Shown here: positions 1 to 5,426 of the stretch, piece after piece
How positions within the stretch are numbered: position 1 is the stretch's first letter
How the letters are laid out: the number at the start of each line of letters is the position of its first letter
Source of the DNA: Anaerolinea sp.
GTDB taxonomy: Bacteria; Chloroflexota; Anaerolineae; JAAEKA01
Reading direction: 5' to 3'
Assembly: GCA_014879765.1 (NCBI GenBank)
Contig: JACSRL010000752.1
Span: forward strand, 1-5,426
DNA length: 5,426 bases
Program-made: the position numbers and the translations under genes
The notes under the pieces: model-generated
What the model saw: the letters and a program-made list of their open reading frames with translations, nothing else
What the model was told of the DNA's origin: nothing
Database searches by the model: none

Positions 1-15
1 TAGCGCGCCCGGTTG

Positions 16-1767
16 TCAGTCCTTATCGGCCGGCCGGCCGCGCAGCCAGCGCCAGAGCAGACGCAGCACGACCACCGCAGCGACCAGGGAGGAGAAGATG
101 TAGCCGAGCACCGCGATCTGAGAGATGGTCGTCCAGTATTGCCCCTCGAACTGGCCCAGGCCGATGCCCACCGTGGCGATGGCCGAGCCGATCACCATGC
201 CCACCACCATCAGCGCGATCACCAACTGCCGGCCCAACTGGCTGACCTTCTGCACCTCTTTGGCCACGCCGGAAGTGTCCACATAGACCTCGAAGCGGCC
301 TTTGCGGTACTGGTTCAGCCAGCCCAGGGTGGCCTCGCTCAGGCTGGGCAGGTTGTTAGCTGCCTCCCGCGCCACCAGCGTCAGTTGCTTCTTGGCCTCC
401 TCGTAGAGACGATCGGCCGTGACCGCCTTGAGCGCCTCCTCGCGAATCATCTGCACGCCATCGGCGACGATGCCCCCCTCGGGGAAGAGCAAGACCGCGA
501 TGGCCTGCGCCTGCATCAGCGCCTTGATGGCCAGGGTCAGATTGGCGTCCAGCCGCAGCCCATGGCGGCGCAGCAGATCCATGGCCAGGTTCACCGTCTG
601 GCCGAAGTCAGCTTTGCCGCCCGAGATCATGGCCCGGCCGACCGTGCGCTCAAAGTCCTTGTAGTAGGCCTTGTCGTCCACCTTGTCCACAAAGGGCACG
701 CTGAGGCTTTTCATCACCGAGGCCATGCCCATCACGTCGTTCTGCGTCACCGCGATCAACAACTGGATGATGTTCAGCCGCTGGCTCAGCTCCAGCTCGC
801 CCACCATGCCAGTGTCGATGAAGGCGATCTCCCCGGCCTGCTCGCCGCCCAGGCGGACCAGCACATTGCCGGGGTGCGGGTCGGCGTGGAAGAAGCCGTC
901 GATCAGCAACTGTTTGACGATGGCGCGCAGCGCGTTCTGGGCCAGCGTCTTGCGGTCCAGCCCGGCCTCGTCGATGGCCGCCAGATTGCTGATCTTGACG
1001 CCGCGGATGAACTCCATGGTCAGAACGCGATCGGTGGAGAGCTCCGGGTAGATCTGAGGGATGTGAACGCCGGGGATGCCGGCCATGTTCTGGGTCAGCC
1101 GGAAGGAGTTGTAGGCTTCGCCGGTGTAGTCCAGCTCGCGGATGGCATTGCTGCCGAACTCGTCCACCATGCCGCTCAGGTCGATGGCCCGCAGCGCCTG
1201 CGAACGGTTGGAGAGCACCCGCGCCGCGTTGCGCATGATCCCCACGTCCGCCTTCATCTGATTGCGGATGTTGGGGCGCTGCACCTTGACGACGACCTCT
1301 GTGCCGTCGTGCAGGGTGGCCCGGTGTACCTGGGCGGTGGAGGCGGCGGCGAACGCGTCGGAATCGAAGACAGCGAAAAGCTCCTCCGGCGGCGCGCCCA
1401 ACTCGTCGATGATGATCTGGCGCACAACGTCACTGGGGAAGGGGGGCACATTGCTCTGCAGCCTGGCCAGTTGCTCCTCCCACTCCGGCGGCACCACCGA
1501 GGCCTGGCTGGAGACGATCTGGCCCACCTTGACGTAGGTGGGGCCCAGCTCCTCGATCATCAAGCGCACCTTGACCGGCAAGGCAGGCGATTCCAGATCG
1601 TCGGGCAGATTCCAGACCCAGCGCTGCATTTTCTGCCGGAAAAGCGCGATGGTGGCGACGCGCTCGAAGGCTATGTCCAGCCCGTAGTGCAGAAAGACGT
1701 TATAGACCTGCTGCAAGCGCAGGTTCTCGCGCACTTTGTCGACAGTCGATGTCTGTTCCAGGGCCAT
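16..1767 (-). CDS. ABC1/AarF/UbiB-family atypical protein kinase-like membrane protein
   Basis: The protein has 583 residues, close to the usual UbiB/ADCK length. Family motifs appear in order: KxGQ at 80-83 (KVGQ) in the N-terminal extension; the Ala-rich loop that replaces the kinase P-loop, AAASTAQVH at 140-148; the ATP-site lysine K161 in VVVKVQRP; an ExD motif at 211-213 followed by GEAYN; catalytic-loop HADPHPGN at 294-301 with D296 and N301; and the metal-binding IDTG at 317-320 in the DFG position. Two hydrophobic helices (about 515-538 and 549-571) form the C-terminal membrane anchor typical of UbiB. Family members are ATPases/atypical kinases linked to isoprenoid-quinone and lipid homeostasis; the substrate here is unknown, so no symbol is given. 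The ATG lies 2 bp after the stop of the upstream gene and has AGGAGG 7 nt before it, indicating an operon. The stop codon is TGA. All core motifs are intact, so the protein is probably active. Confidence 0.95.
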   Translation of the reverse strand: MALEQTSTVDKVRENLRLQQVYNVFLHYGLDIAFERVATIALFRQKMQRWVWNLPDDLESPALPVKVRLMIEELGPTYVKVGQIVSSQASVVPPEWEEQLARLQSNVPPFPSDVVRQIIIDELGAPPEELFAVFDSDAFAAASTAQVHRATLHDGTEVVVKVQRPNIRNQMKADVGIMRNAARVLSNRSQALRAIDLSGMVDEFGSNAIRELDYTGEAYNSFRLTQNMAGIPGVHIPQIYPELSTDRVLTMEFIRGVKISNLAAIDEAGLDRKTLAQNALRAIVKQLLIDGFFHADPHPGNVLVRLGGEQAGEIAFIDTGMVGELELSQRLNIIQLLIAVTQNDVMGMASVMKSLSVPFVDKVDDKAYYKDFERTVGRAMISGGKADFGQTVNLAMDLLRRHGLRLDANLTLAIKALMQAQAIAVLLFPEGGIVADGVQMIREEALKAVTADRLYEEAKKQLTLVAREAANNLPSLSEATLGWLNQYRKGRFEVYVDTSGVAKEVQKVSQLGRQLVIALMVVGMVIGSAIATVGIGLGQFEGQYWTTISQIAVLGYIFSSLVAAVVVLRLLWRWLRGRPADKD

Positions 1768-1769
1768 GG

Positions 1770-2438
1770 CTACGCCTCCTGTCCTGTCAAAGGTATCGTC
1801 GCCTGGCCAGCCTCGGCCGGCTGGGGGGCGGCGTTGGCTGGCGCCGCCGGCGACGCGCCGTTTTCAGCGTCAACCACGGCCAGAACGGCCGCCGCGGCCT
1901 CGGCCGCCGACGGGGCCGGCTGTTCAGCCTGTTTGGGATCCAGGGTCTTCTCGATGGCTGTTTGGGTGATGTAGGCGTCGATCGCGCCGACCTGGCGGTC
2001 TTTGATGCGCTGGCGCACCGCAGGGAACTTCTCGGAGACGATGGGGGGCGTCAGGCCCAGCAGATTCTCCAGCACCGCGCTGGCGATGCCCAGCACCAAA
2101 CCGCCCACCAGCGGCCAGAAAATGAGGCCATCGACGGCGAAGTGCTCAGGAAAGAGGAGCTCCAACAGCACCAGCAACACGCCGTTGATCAACGCCAACA
2201 CCAGGCCGTAGGTGGCAAAGATGAAGCGCAGGGTCAGAAATTGAACGATCGGCTTGATCAAGGCGTTGAGCAAGCCCAGGATGACCGCCATAAAAAGCCA
2301 CATGCCCAGGCTGCGGTTGATGAAGTAGATGTGCGGCGTCAACGCCACTGTGATCAGCAACGCCAGGGCGTTGACGATCACCCGCAGGAGCAACATGCGC
2401 CAGTTGAACTGCCTTCGCCACATGGCAAGTGGTTGCAT
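1770..2438 (-). CDS. Four-TM membrane protein, phage-holin-4_2-like (PF04020 type), with Ala/Pro-rich tail
   Basis: The protein has 222 residues from the chosen ATG. Four hydrophobic helices are visible at about 14-34, 43-60, 72-95 and 103-127. A basic N-terminus (MWRRQFNWR) and basic loop between helices 2 and 3 (LIKPIVQFL) suggest that both termini are cytosolic. The LxNxLIxP pattern at 56-63 is typical of the 'phage holin family 4' proteins; despite that name, the family is widespread in bacterial chromosomes and usually has no lytic context. After the helices comes a charged segment (about 135-165), then an Ala/Pro-rich low-complexity tail (about 171-222). The same four-helix domain occurs at the N-terminus of the upstream 902-residue protein. 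The frame is open to an ATG at 2540, but an AAAGGAGG site at 2450-2457 sits 11 nt before the ATG at 2438 and an extended form would swallow it, so the short start is preferred. The stop (TAG) nearly abuts the kinase start. Function is unknown; a membrane partner or scaffold is plausible. Confidence 0.85.
   Translation of the reverse strand: MQPLAMWRRQFNWRMLLLRVIVNALALLITVALTPHIYFINRSLGMWLFMAVILGLLNALIKPIVQFLTLRFIFATYGLVLALINGVLLVLLELLFPEHFAVDGLIFWPLVGGLVLGIASAVLENLLGLTPPIVSEKFPAVRQRIKDRQVGAIDAYITQTAIEKTLDPKQAEQPAPSAAEAAAAVLAVVDAENGASPAAPANAAPQPAEAGQATIPLTGQEA
1775..1780 (-). promoter_or_regulatory. Ribosome-binding site of the kinase gene
   Basis: AGGAGG on the minus strand lies 7 nt before the ATG at 1767 and sits inside the last codons of the upstream gene. 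The placement indicates co-translation on one mRNA and fixes the kinase start. Confidence 0.85.
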
Positions 2439-2449
2439 CGTGTTGAAAG

Positions 2450-2457
2450 CCTCCTTT
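2450..2457 (-). promoter_or_regulatory. Ribosome-binding site that decides the start of the four-TM protein
   Basis: AAAGGAGG on the minus strand is a near-perfect anti-16S match, 11 nt before the ATG at 2438. A longer reading from 2540 would contain this site within coding sequence and would add a non-hydrophobic leader unrelated to the family, so the internal ATG is taken as the true start. The spacing is slightly long. The ATG at 2423 is a less likely alternative. Confidence 0.8.
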
Positions 2458-2468
2458 GAGAATAGCTG
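2457..2468 (-). promoter_or_regulatory. CAGCTATTCTCA motif upstream of the four-TM gene (possible -10 region)
   Basis: On the minus strand this motif matches, at 11 of 12 positions, CAGCTATACTCA found at the equivalent place before the 902-residue gene. It contains TATTCT (2459-2464), a plausible -10 hexamer, but no convincing -35 hexamer lies 16-18 nt further upstream. If it is a promoter, the transcript would start almost at the ribosome-binding site, giving a leader of only about 14 nt. Confidence 0.35.
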
Positions 2469-2472
2469 ACTT

Positions 2473-2484
2473 GGGTGTACATCC
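2473..2484. promoter_or_regulatory. TGTACA-centred palindrome, possible operator
   Basis: GGGTGTACATCC is a palindrome around TGTACA with one mismatched pair. It is flanked by two GACTT copies (2468-2472 and 2487-2491) spaced 19 bp apart, and lies directly upstream of the 12-bp motif and ribosome-binding site of the four-TM gene. This layout resembles a protein-binding site, but it may just be the flank of the neighbouring inverted repeat. Confidence 0.3.
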
Positions 2485-2485
2485 C

Positions 2486-2587
2486 AGACTTCGGACGGCA
2501 AAGCCGGCCGGTTGCAGCTATGCCAGGTTCTTGACAGCAAAGGGCTTCGCTGGCAGGACTTGGCCGGTGCGGCGCCGTCCGAAGTCT
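2486..2587. repeat. 102-nt nested inverted repeat (long imperfect hairpin) between genes
   Basis: The outer arms are a perfect 14-bp inverted repeat, AGACTTCGGACGGC at 2486-2499 and GCCGTCCGAAGTCT at 2574-2587. Nested inside are CCGGCC (2504-2509) with GGCCGG (2562-2567), and TGCCAG (2521-2526) with CTGGCA (2550-2555). All three stems are co-axial and nested, so the whole element can fold into one long interrupted hairpin in RNA or a cruciform in DNA. It lies between the stop at 2610 and the ribosome-binding site at 2450-2457. No run of T follows it on the minus strand, so it is not a standard intrinsic terminator. It could be a dispersed genomic repeat, an mRNA-stabilising or processing element, or a small miniature-element relic. 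Confidence 0.75.
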
Positions 2588-2609
2588 CGTCGGTCAGGGT
2601 TGCAACAGC

Positions 2610-5318
2610 CTACGGCTGGGCGGTCAGACCAAGATCGTGGGCCAAGGCTGACAGGGTGAACTCGACGCCAGCCTGCAACGAACGCAGCGCGAATGCGACG
2701 ACCACCAGCACGACGATCGCCATCACCGGCAACAGCAGCGTGCGCCAGCCCCTGGTCTCGTGCGCCTCCGAGGCGCCGACCCAGATGCCGAAAAAGACCA
2801 GCAGCAGGGTGAGCAGCCGGGCCACCGGCGCGAGGGGGCCGATCAGCATCAACACGCTCAACAGCCAGCCCACCTGAGCAAAGCCCATGGCGCGCAGGGT
2901 TCTGGTGAACGCCCCCTGCCCGCTCAACAGCCGGCCAGCCGCGAAGACCACCAGAACCGCCGCCAGCCAGAGGCCGATGTGGAGGAGAAACTTGCCCGGG
3001 TCGAAACCGCCGCCCCAGAACAGCGTCTCGACCAACGTGCCCAGCACCGCCAGAAGCAGAGCCGGCCCGGTCATCAACGCATCCTGGACGATGGTCTGGT
3101 AGGCGCTCCGGTCCAGCGTCAACGCGGCCAGGGCCAGGCCCAGCCAGGTGCGCACGTTGCCGAGGCCCTTGGCCAGATTGGCGGGGGACCAGGCGCTGAG
3201 CTCAGCCGCGCGGTCTATCTTGGGCTCGGCCGGCGGCGGCACAGGCGCGCCGCGCACGCTGTTCAGAATGTGGAACACGTCAATGGAGTTGCGCGTGTCG
3301 GGCACCACCACGTCGGTCGGGTGAAGGATGAAGGCGTCAGTCTGCTCGCCGCCCAGGCCGCCGTGGTTGCCGATCAGCTCCTCCAACGCGGCCACGCTGC
3401 CGTCGGGGTAGACCGTGCTGATCACCATCAGGTCGCCGGCGTGGGGAAAGTCCATCACCCGCCGCACCTGCCAGACCCGCTTCTCGATGCTGGCATGGCC
3501 GTAGGCGGCAGGAGCGGCCGGCGCGTAGGGCAACAGCGGGTCCTCCCCTGTCACCTCGTCGGTGTACAGATTGCGTTGGCCGGTCTTGCTCAGCGCCACC
3601 GGCGTGCCGTCGTCCAGGTAGCCACAGACCAGGCCGATCCCTTCGTGCTGCACCAGCGCATCGACCATGCCCGGGTAGGCCGCGTTGAGCTCGCTCAGGG
3701 TGATCTTGCGCGGGTAGAGGTCGAAATAGACCTGGGCCAGGTTGCCGCTGCCGTAGGCTGTCACCTGGGCGGCCTGGGCCAGCTCCTCCCGCTGCGCGTC
3801 CTGCGCGCCCTTGTCGATCAGCTTCTGGCCCTGCCGGGCCATGGCCCGGCCGGTCGCGCCGCCCTCTTGCTCCTGGATGTTGGCCAGCTCGCCGGAGACG
3901 CCCACCAGCGAGGTCATGCCGGTGTCGCCGCCCATGGACTGGGCCACGGTAACGCCCTGCGGCAGTTGCTGCTCGATGAACTCCTTCAAGCTGACGCCGT
4001 AGCGCATCTTGAAGGTGGGACCGAAGGATTGGCCGTGGTCGGAGAGCAGGATCAGGTCATAGGGCCGCGACGCGCGCTCCCGCACCGCCCGACGCACGCG
4101 GGCGATCACCTGGTCGTAGCGCTTCAGCTCGCCGAAGGCGTCGCTGGTCCAGGGGCCGGAGTGGTGGGCCACCTCGTCGTAGCCGGGCCAGGTCATGTAG
4201 ATCGAGGGTGCGCCGCGCACGATGTCCAGAATGGTCAGGTTGGCGGTCAGGTCGCGCACCAGGGTGGAGGTGGCGGCGCGGATGAAGGGGTAGCCGCCGT
4301 GCAGCCGGTTCAGGCGGGGCGTGACGTTGTGGCGGCGCTGTTGCCAGCCCTCCCACAGCTCGCGCAGCACATTGCCCAGGAAAAGGGCGATGGTGCGCAT
4401 GAAGAAGTAGGGGTTGAGCATCAGCAGCCGGACATCCTCGGCGCGCCGCTTCTTCTGCTCTTTGTCGTCGGTCTTGATGTCGGCCACGGTCAGCAGCGAT
4501 TTCTCGGCGTCGCCGTTGAGCATGTTGCCGATGCTGGAGCCGCCGCGCATCAGGCCGTTGCCCTTGGCATAGCGGGCGTTGAGATTGGCGGCGTCTTTGG
4601 TGGAGACGATCAGCCGCTGCTCGCTCTTGTCATACCAACGGAAGGCGGGGATGTCGCTGTTGTCGCCGAACATGATGCCCGCCTGGCAGGCCGAGGTCTG
4701 GGATGGGATGCCGCAGTCGACCTTGGAGAGCTGATAGCCCTCCTGGTCGATCATCTGCTGCACGGTGGGCATCAGGCCCTCGGCCAGCGCCTTCTGGATG
4801 TGGTGATAGCTCAGGCCGTCGATCTCCACCATCACCAGCCCGCGGCCCGGCTCGGCTGCGCCGCGGAAGGTGTCACGCTTTGCCATGCGCTCGATGCGGT
4901 TCTGAAAGAAGGAGCCCTCGTCGTCCAGCTCGACGATGCCGGTGAGCACCATGTTGATCGCGCTCAGCACGATGCTGGCGACGATAGCCTGCAGCAGGCC
5001 GCCGATCTGGAAGGCCGGCGCCAGCAGGTTGGCGGTGATCAGCAGAATCAGCGCGTTGACGACAAAACCGACGCCGAACATGACAAAGAAGCCCAGCGGC
5101 CGGGCCAGCAAGAGGATCACCGGCCGGATCAACAGGTTGACCAGCGCCATCACCAGCGCGGCCGACACGGCGATGACCCAGGCCGCGGTGGCGTCGCTGG
5201 CGACGAACTCCATGCCGGGCAGGATGGCCGCGGTGAGCAGCAGCGAAAGCGCGTCGACCAGCCAAAGCAGGACGAAGCGGAGCAAAAACCGCGCCGCCTG
5301 TCTGATAGATTGAGTCAT
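2610..5318 (-). CDS. Membrane-embedded alkaline-phosphatase-superfamily phosphodiesterase with N-terminal holin-like and C-terminal Yip1-like domains
   Basis: The protein has 902 residues in three parts. Residues 11-130 form four membrane helices of the holin-4_2 type (about 11-33, 45-64, 75-98, 107-129; LVNLLIRP at 59-66). Residues about 155-690 form an alkaline-phosphatase-superfamily domain close to nucleotide pyrophosphatase/phosphodiesterases. Likely catalytic residues are D167 (VEIDGLS), a nucleophile at S206 or T208 (GIPSQTSACQ), D381 and H385 (DEVAHHSGP, matching the family DxxGHxxGP), D427/H428 (LSDHG) and H652 (GNHGG). A Pro-rich linker (691-700) leads to about five hydrophobic helices (749-880) with a Yip1-like pattern, including GAFTRTLRAMGFAQ at 802-815. 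Known relatives hydrolyse phosphodiester or phosphomonoester bonds in nucleotides or lipids; the substrate here cannot be read. Positive-inside logic places the catalytic domain on the cytosolic side, which is unusual and unproven. The start is supported by GGAG 7 nt upstream. It is the first gene of the run, 171 bp before the next. Confidence 0.9.
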   Translation of the reverse strand: MTQSIRQAARFLLRFVLLWLVDALSLLLTAAILPGMEFVASDATAAWVIAVSAALVMALVNLLIRPVILLLARPLGFFVMFGVGFVVNALILLITANLLAPAFQIGGLLQAIVASIVLSAINMVLTGIVELDDEGSFFQNRIERMAKRDTFRGAAEPGRGLVMVEIDGLSYHHIQKALAEGLMPTVQQMIDQEGYQLSKVDCGIPSQTSACQAGIMFGDNSDIPAFRWYDKSEQRLIVSTKDAANLNARYAKGNGLMRGGSSIGNMLNGDAEKSLLTVADIKTDDKEQKKRRAEDVRLLMLNPYFFMRTIALFLGNVLRELWEGWQQRRHNVTPRLNRLHGGYPFIRAATSTLVRDLTANLTILDIVRGAPSIYMTWPGYDEVAHHSGPWTSDAFGELKRYDQVIARVRRAVRERASRPYDLILLSDHGQSFGPTFKMRYGVSLKEFIEQQLPQGVTVAQSMGGDTGMTSLVGVSGELANIQEQEGGATGRAMARQGQKLIDKGAQDAQREELAQAAQVTAYGSGNLAQVYFDLYPRKITLSELNAAYPGMVDALVQHEGIGLVCGYLDDGTPVALSKTGQRNLYTDEVTGEDPLLPYAPAAPAAYGHASIEKRVWQVRRVMDFPHAGDLMVISTVYPDGSVAALEELIGNHGGLGGEQTDAFILHPTDVVVPDTRNSIDVFHILNSVRGAPVPPPAEPKIDRAAELSAWSPANLAKGLGNVRTWLGLALAALTLDRSAYQTIVQDALMTGPALLLAVLGTLVETLFWGGGFDPGKFLLHIGLWLAAVLVVFAAGRLLSGQGAFTRTLRAMGFAQVGWLLSVLMLIGPLAPVARLLTLLLVFFGIWVGASEAHETRGWRTLLLPVMAIVVLVVVAFALRSLQAGVEFTLSALAHDLGLTAQP

Positions 5319-5325
5319 TGCAATG

Positions 5326-5329
5326 CTCC
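5326..5329 (-). promoter_or_regulatory. Ribosome-binding site of the 902-residue protein
   Basis: GGAG on the minus strand, within TTTGGAGCATTGCA, lies 7 nt before the ATG at 5318. It is shorter than the sites of the two downstream genes but ideally spaced. Confidence 0.7.
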
Positions 5330-5334
5330 AAATC

Positions 5335-5346
5335 TGAGTATAGCTG
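5335..5346 (-). promoter_or_regulatory. CAGCTATACTCA motif upstream of the 902-residue gene (possible -10 region)
   Basis: The motif contains TATACT (5337-5342), one change from TATAAT, in a short AT-rich island within otherwise GC-rich DNA. The sequence 17 nt upstream (CGGCCC) is not a recognisable -35. The motif begins 28 nt before the ATG and is shared with the next gene, at 2457-2468. Confidence 0.4.
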
Positions 5347-5357
5347 TAAATAGCTGT
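5340..5357. repeat. Tandem 8-mer ATAGCTGT, 10-bp period
   Basis: Two exact copies of ATAGCTGT (5340-5347 and 5350-5357) are separated by AA, so equivalent bases lie about one helical turn apart. The pair overlaps the putative -10 region of the 902-residue gene. The spacing fits cooperative binding of a regulator on one DNA face, but two short copies could also be chance. Confidence 0.45.
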
Positions 5358-5382
5358 TCGGGCCGGTCTCCTGACCGAGCCC
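5358..5382. repeat. 25-bp near-palindromic repeat, copy 1
   Basis: This is identical to the copy at 5402-5426. Each copy folds as a stem-loop: CGGGCCGGTC (5359-5368), loop TCCT, then GACCGAGCCCG (5373-5383), giving ten base pairs with a single bulged A at 5378. The size and structure are like REP-type intergenic palindromes. It lies about 40 bp upstream of the 902-residue gene. Confidence 0.75.
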
Positions 5383-5401
5383 GCCCTTGCCTGCCGCCAG
5401 C

Positions 5402-5426
5402 TCGGGCCGGTCTCCTGACCGAGCCC
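5402..5426. repeat. 25-bp near-palindromic repeat, copy 2 (at window edge)
   Basis: This is an exact copy of the element at 5358-5382, offset by 44 bp with a 19-bp unrelated spacer between. The copy runs to the last base of the window, so the array may continue beyond it. Confidence 0.75.

Noticed and set aside
13..1974. 653-codon open frame on the plus strand, longer than the kinase gene it overlaps
   Set aside because: It is antisense to the kinase gene and the end of the four-TM gene. Its translation is rich in His, Gln, Asp and Arg with no recognisable domain, as expected from the complement of GC-rich coding sequence, while the opposite strand shows intact kinase motifs.
1749..2459. 236-codon plus-strand open frame across the four-TM gene
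   Set aside because: It is antisense to a gene with clear membrane helices and a strong ribosome-binding site. The product is a Gln/His/Arg-rich low-complexity chain.
2439..2540. N-terminal extension of the four-TM protein to an ATG at 2540
   Set aside because: The extension would include the AAAGGAGG site as coding sequence and run through half of the inverted repeat. It adds no family-like sequence.
2486..2587. Rho-independent terminator after the 902-residue gene
   Set aside because: The hairpin is long and interrupted and no T-run follows it on the minus strand.
2590..2598. 9-mer TCGGTCAGG shared with the reverse complement of the 25-bp repeats
   Set aside because: The match is too short in GC-rich DNA to claim a third repeat copy, and no stem-loop partner is present.
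1770..5318. Prophage lysis cassette suggested by the 'holin' family name
   Set aside because: No endolysin, structural or integrase genes are present. The holin-4_2 family is mostly chromosomal, and here it is fused or adjacent to enzymes unrelated to lysis.
5358..5426. CRISPR array
   Set aside because: Only two repeats are seen, the spacer is just 19 bp, and no cas genes are in view. The strongly palindromic GC-rich unit fits a REP-like repeat better, although the array is cut by the window end.

Overview
This 5.4 kb, GC-rich (roughly 60-65 %) window holds three protein-coding genes, all on the minus strand. Read in the direction of transcription, from high to low coordinates, they are: a 902-residue membrane enzyme (5318-2610), a small four-helix membrane protein (2438-1770) and an ABC1/AarF/UbiB-family atypical kinase (1767-16). 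The many long plus-strand frames are antisense shadows produced by GC-rich codon usage. The organism is probably a GC-rich bacterium. The Yip1-like C-terminus, the holin-like four-helix domains and the palindromic intergenic repeats recall environmental Chloroflexota (Anaerolineae/Caldilineae type), but this is an inference from style and not a proven assignment.

Layout. From 5426 down to 5319 lies the leader of the first gene. It carries two copies of a 25-bp near-palindromic repeat, an AT-rich stretch with a tandem 8-mer, and a GGAG ribosome-binding site. The 902-residue protein follows. It has an N-terminal four-helix domain of the 'phage holin 4_2' type, a central alkaline-phosphatase-superfamily (NPP-like phosphodiesterase) domain with an apparently complete set of metal ligands and nucleophile, and a C-terminal multi-helix domain resembling Yip1. 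A 171-bp gap (2609-2439) comes next, dominated by a 102-nt nested inverted repeat. The second gene is a stand-alone relative of the same four-helix domain with an Ala/Pro-rich tail. The kinase gene starts 2 bp after its stop, and its ribosome-binding site lies inside the end of the second gene, so these two are almost certainly co-transcribed and probably translationally coupled.

How they may work together. All three products are predicted integral membrane proteins. Two share a homologous four-helix domain, and the third is a lipid/quinone-type atypical kinase with a C-terminal two-helix anchor. A membrane-associated phosphodiesterase, a small paralogous membrane partner and an ABC1 kinase are consistent with a membrane-lipid or isoprenoid/quinone homeostasis module. 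The sequence does not show a substrate, so this remains a hypothesis. The most interesting points are the three-domain fusion with its predicted cytosolic active site, the paralogous four-helix domains in neighbouring genes, the intergenic hairpin, and a 12-bp motif shared just upstream of the two holin-domain genes.
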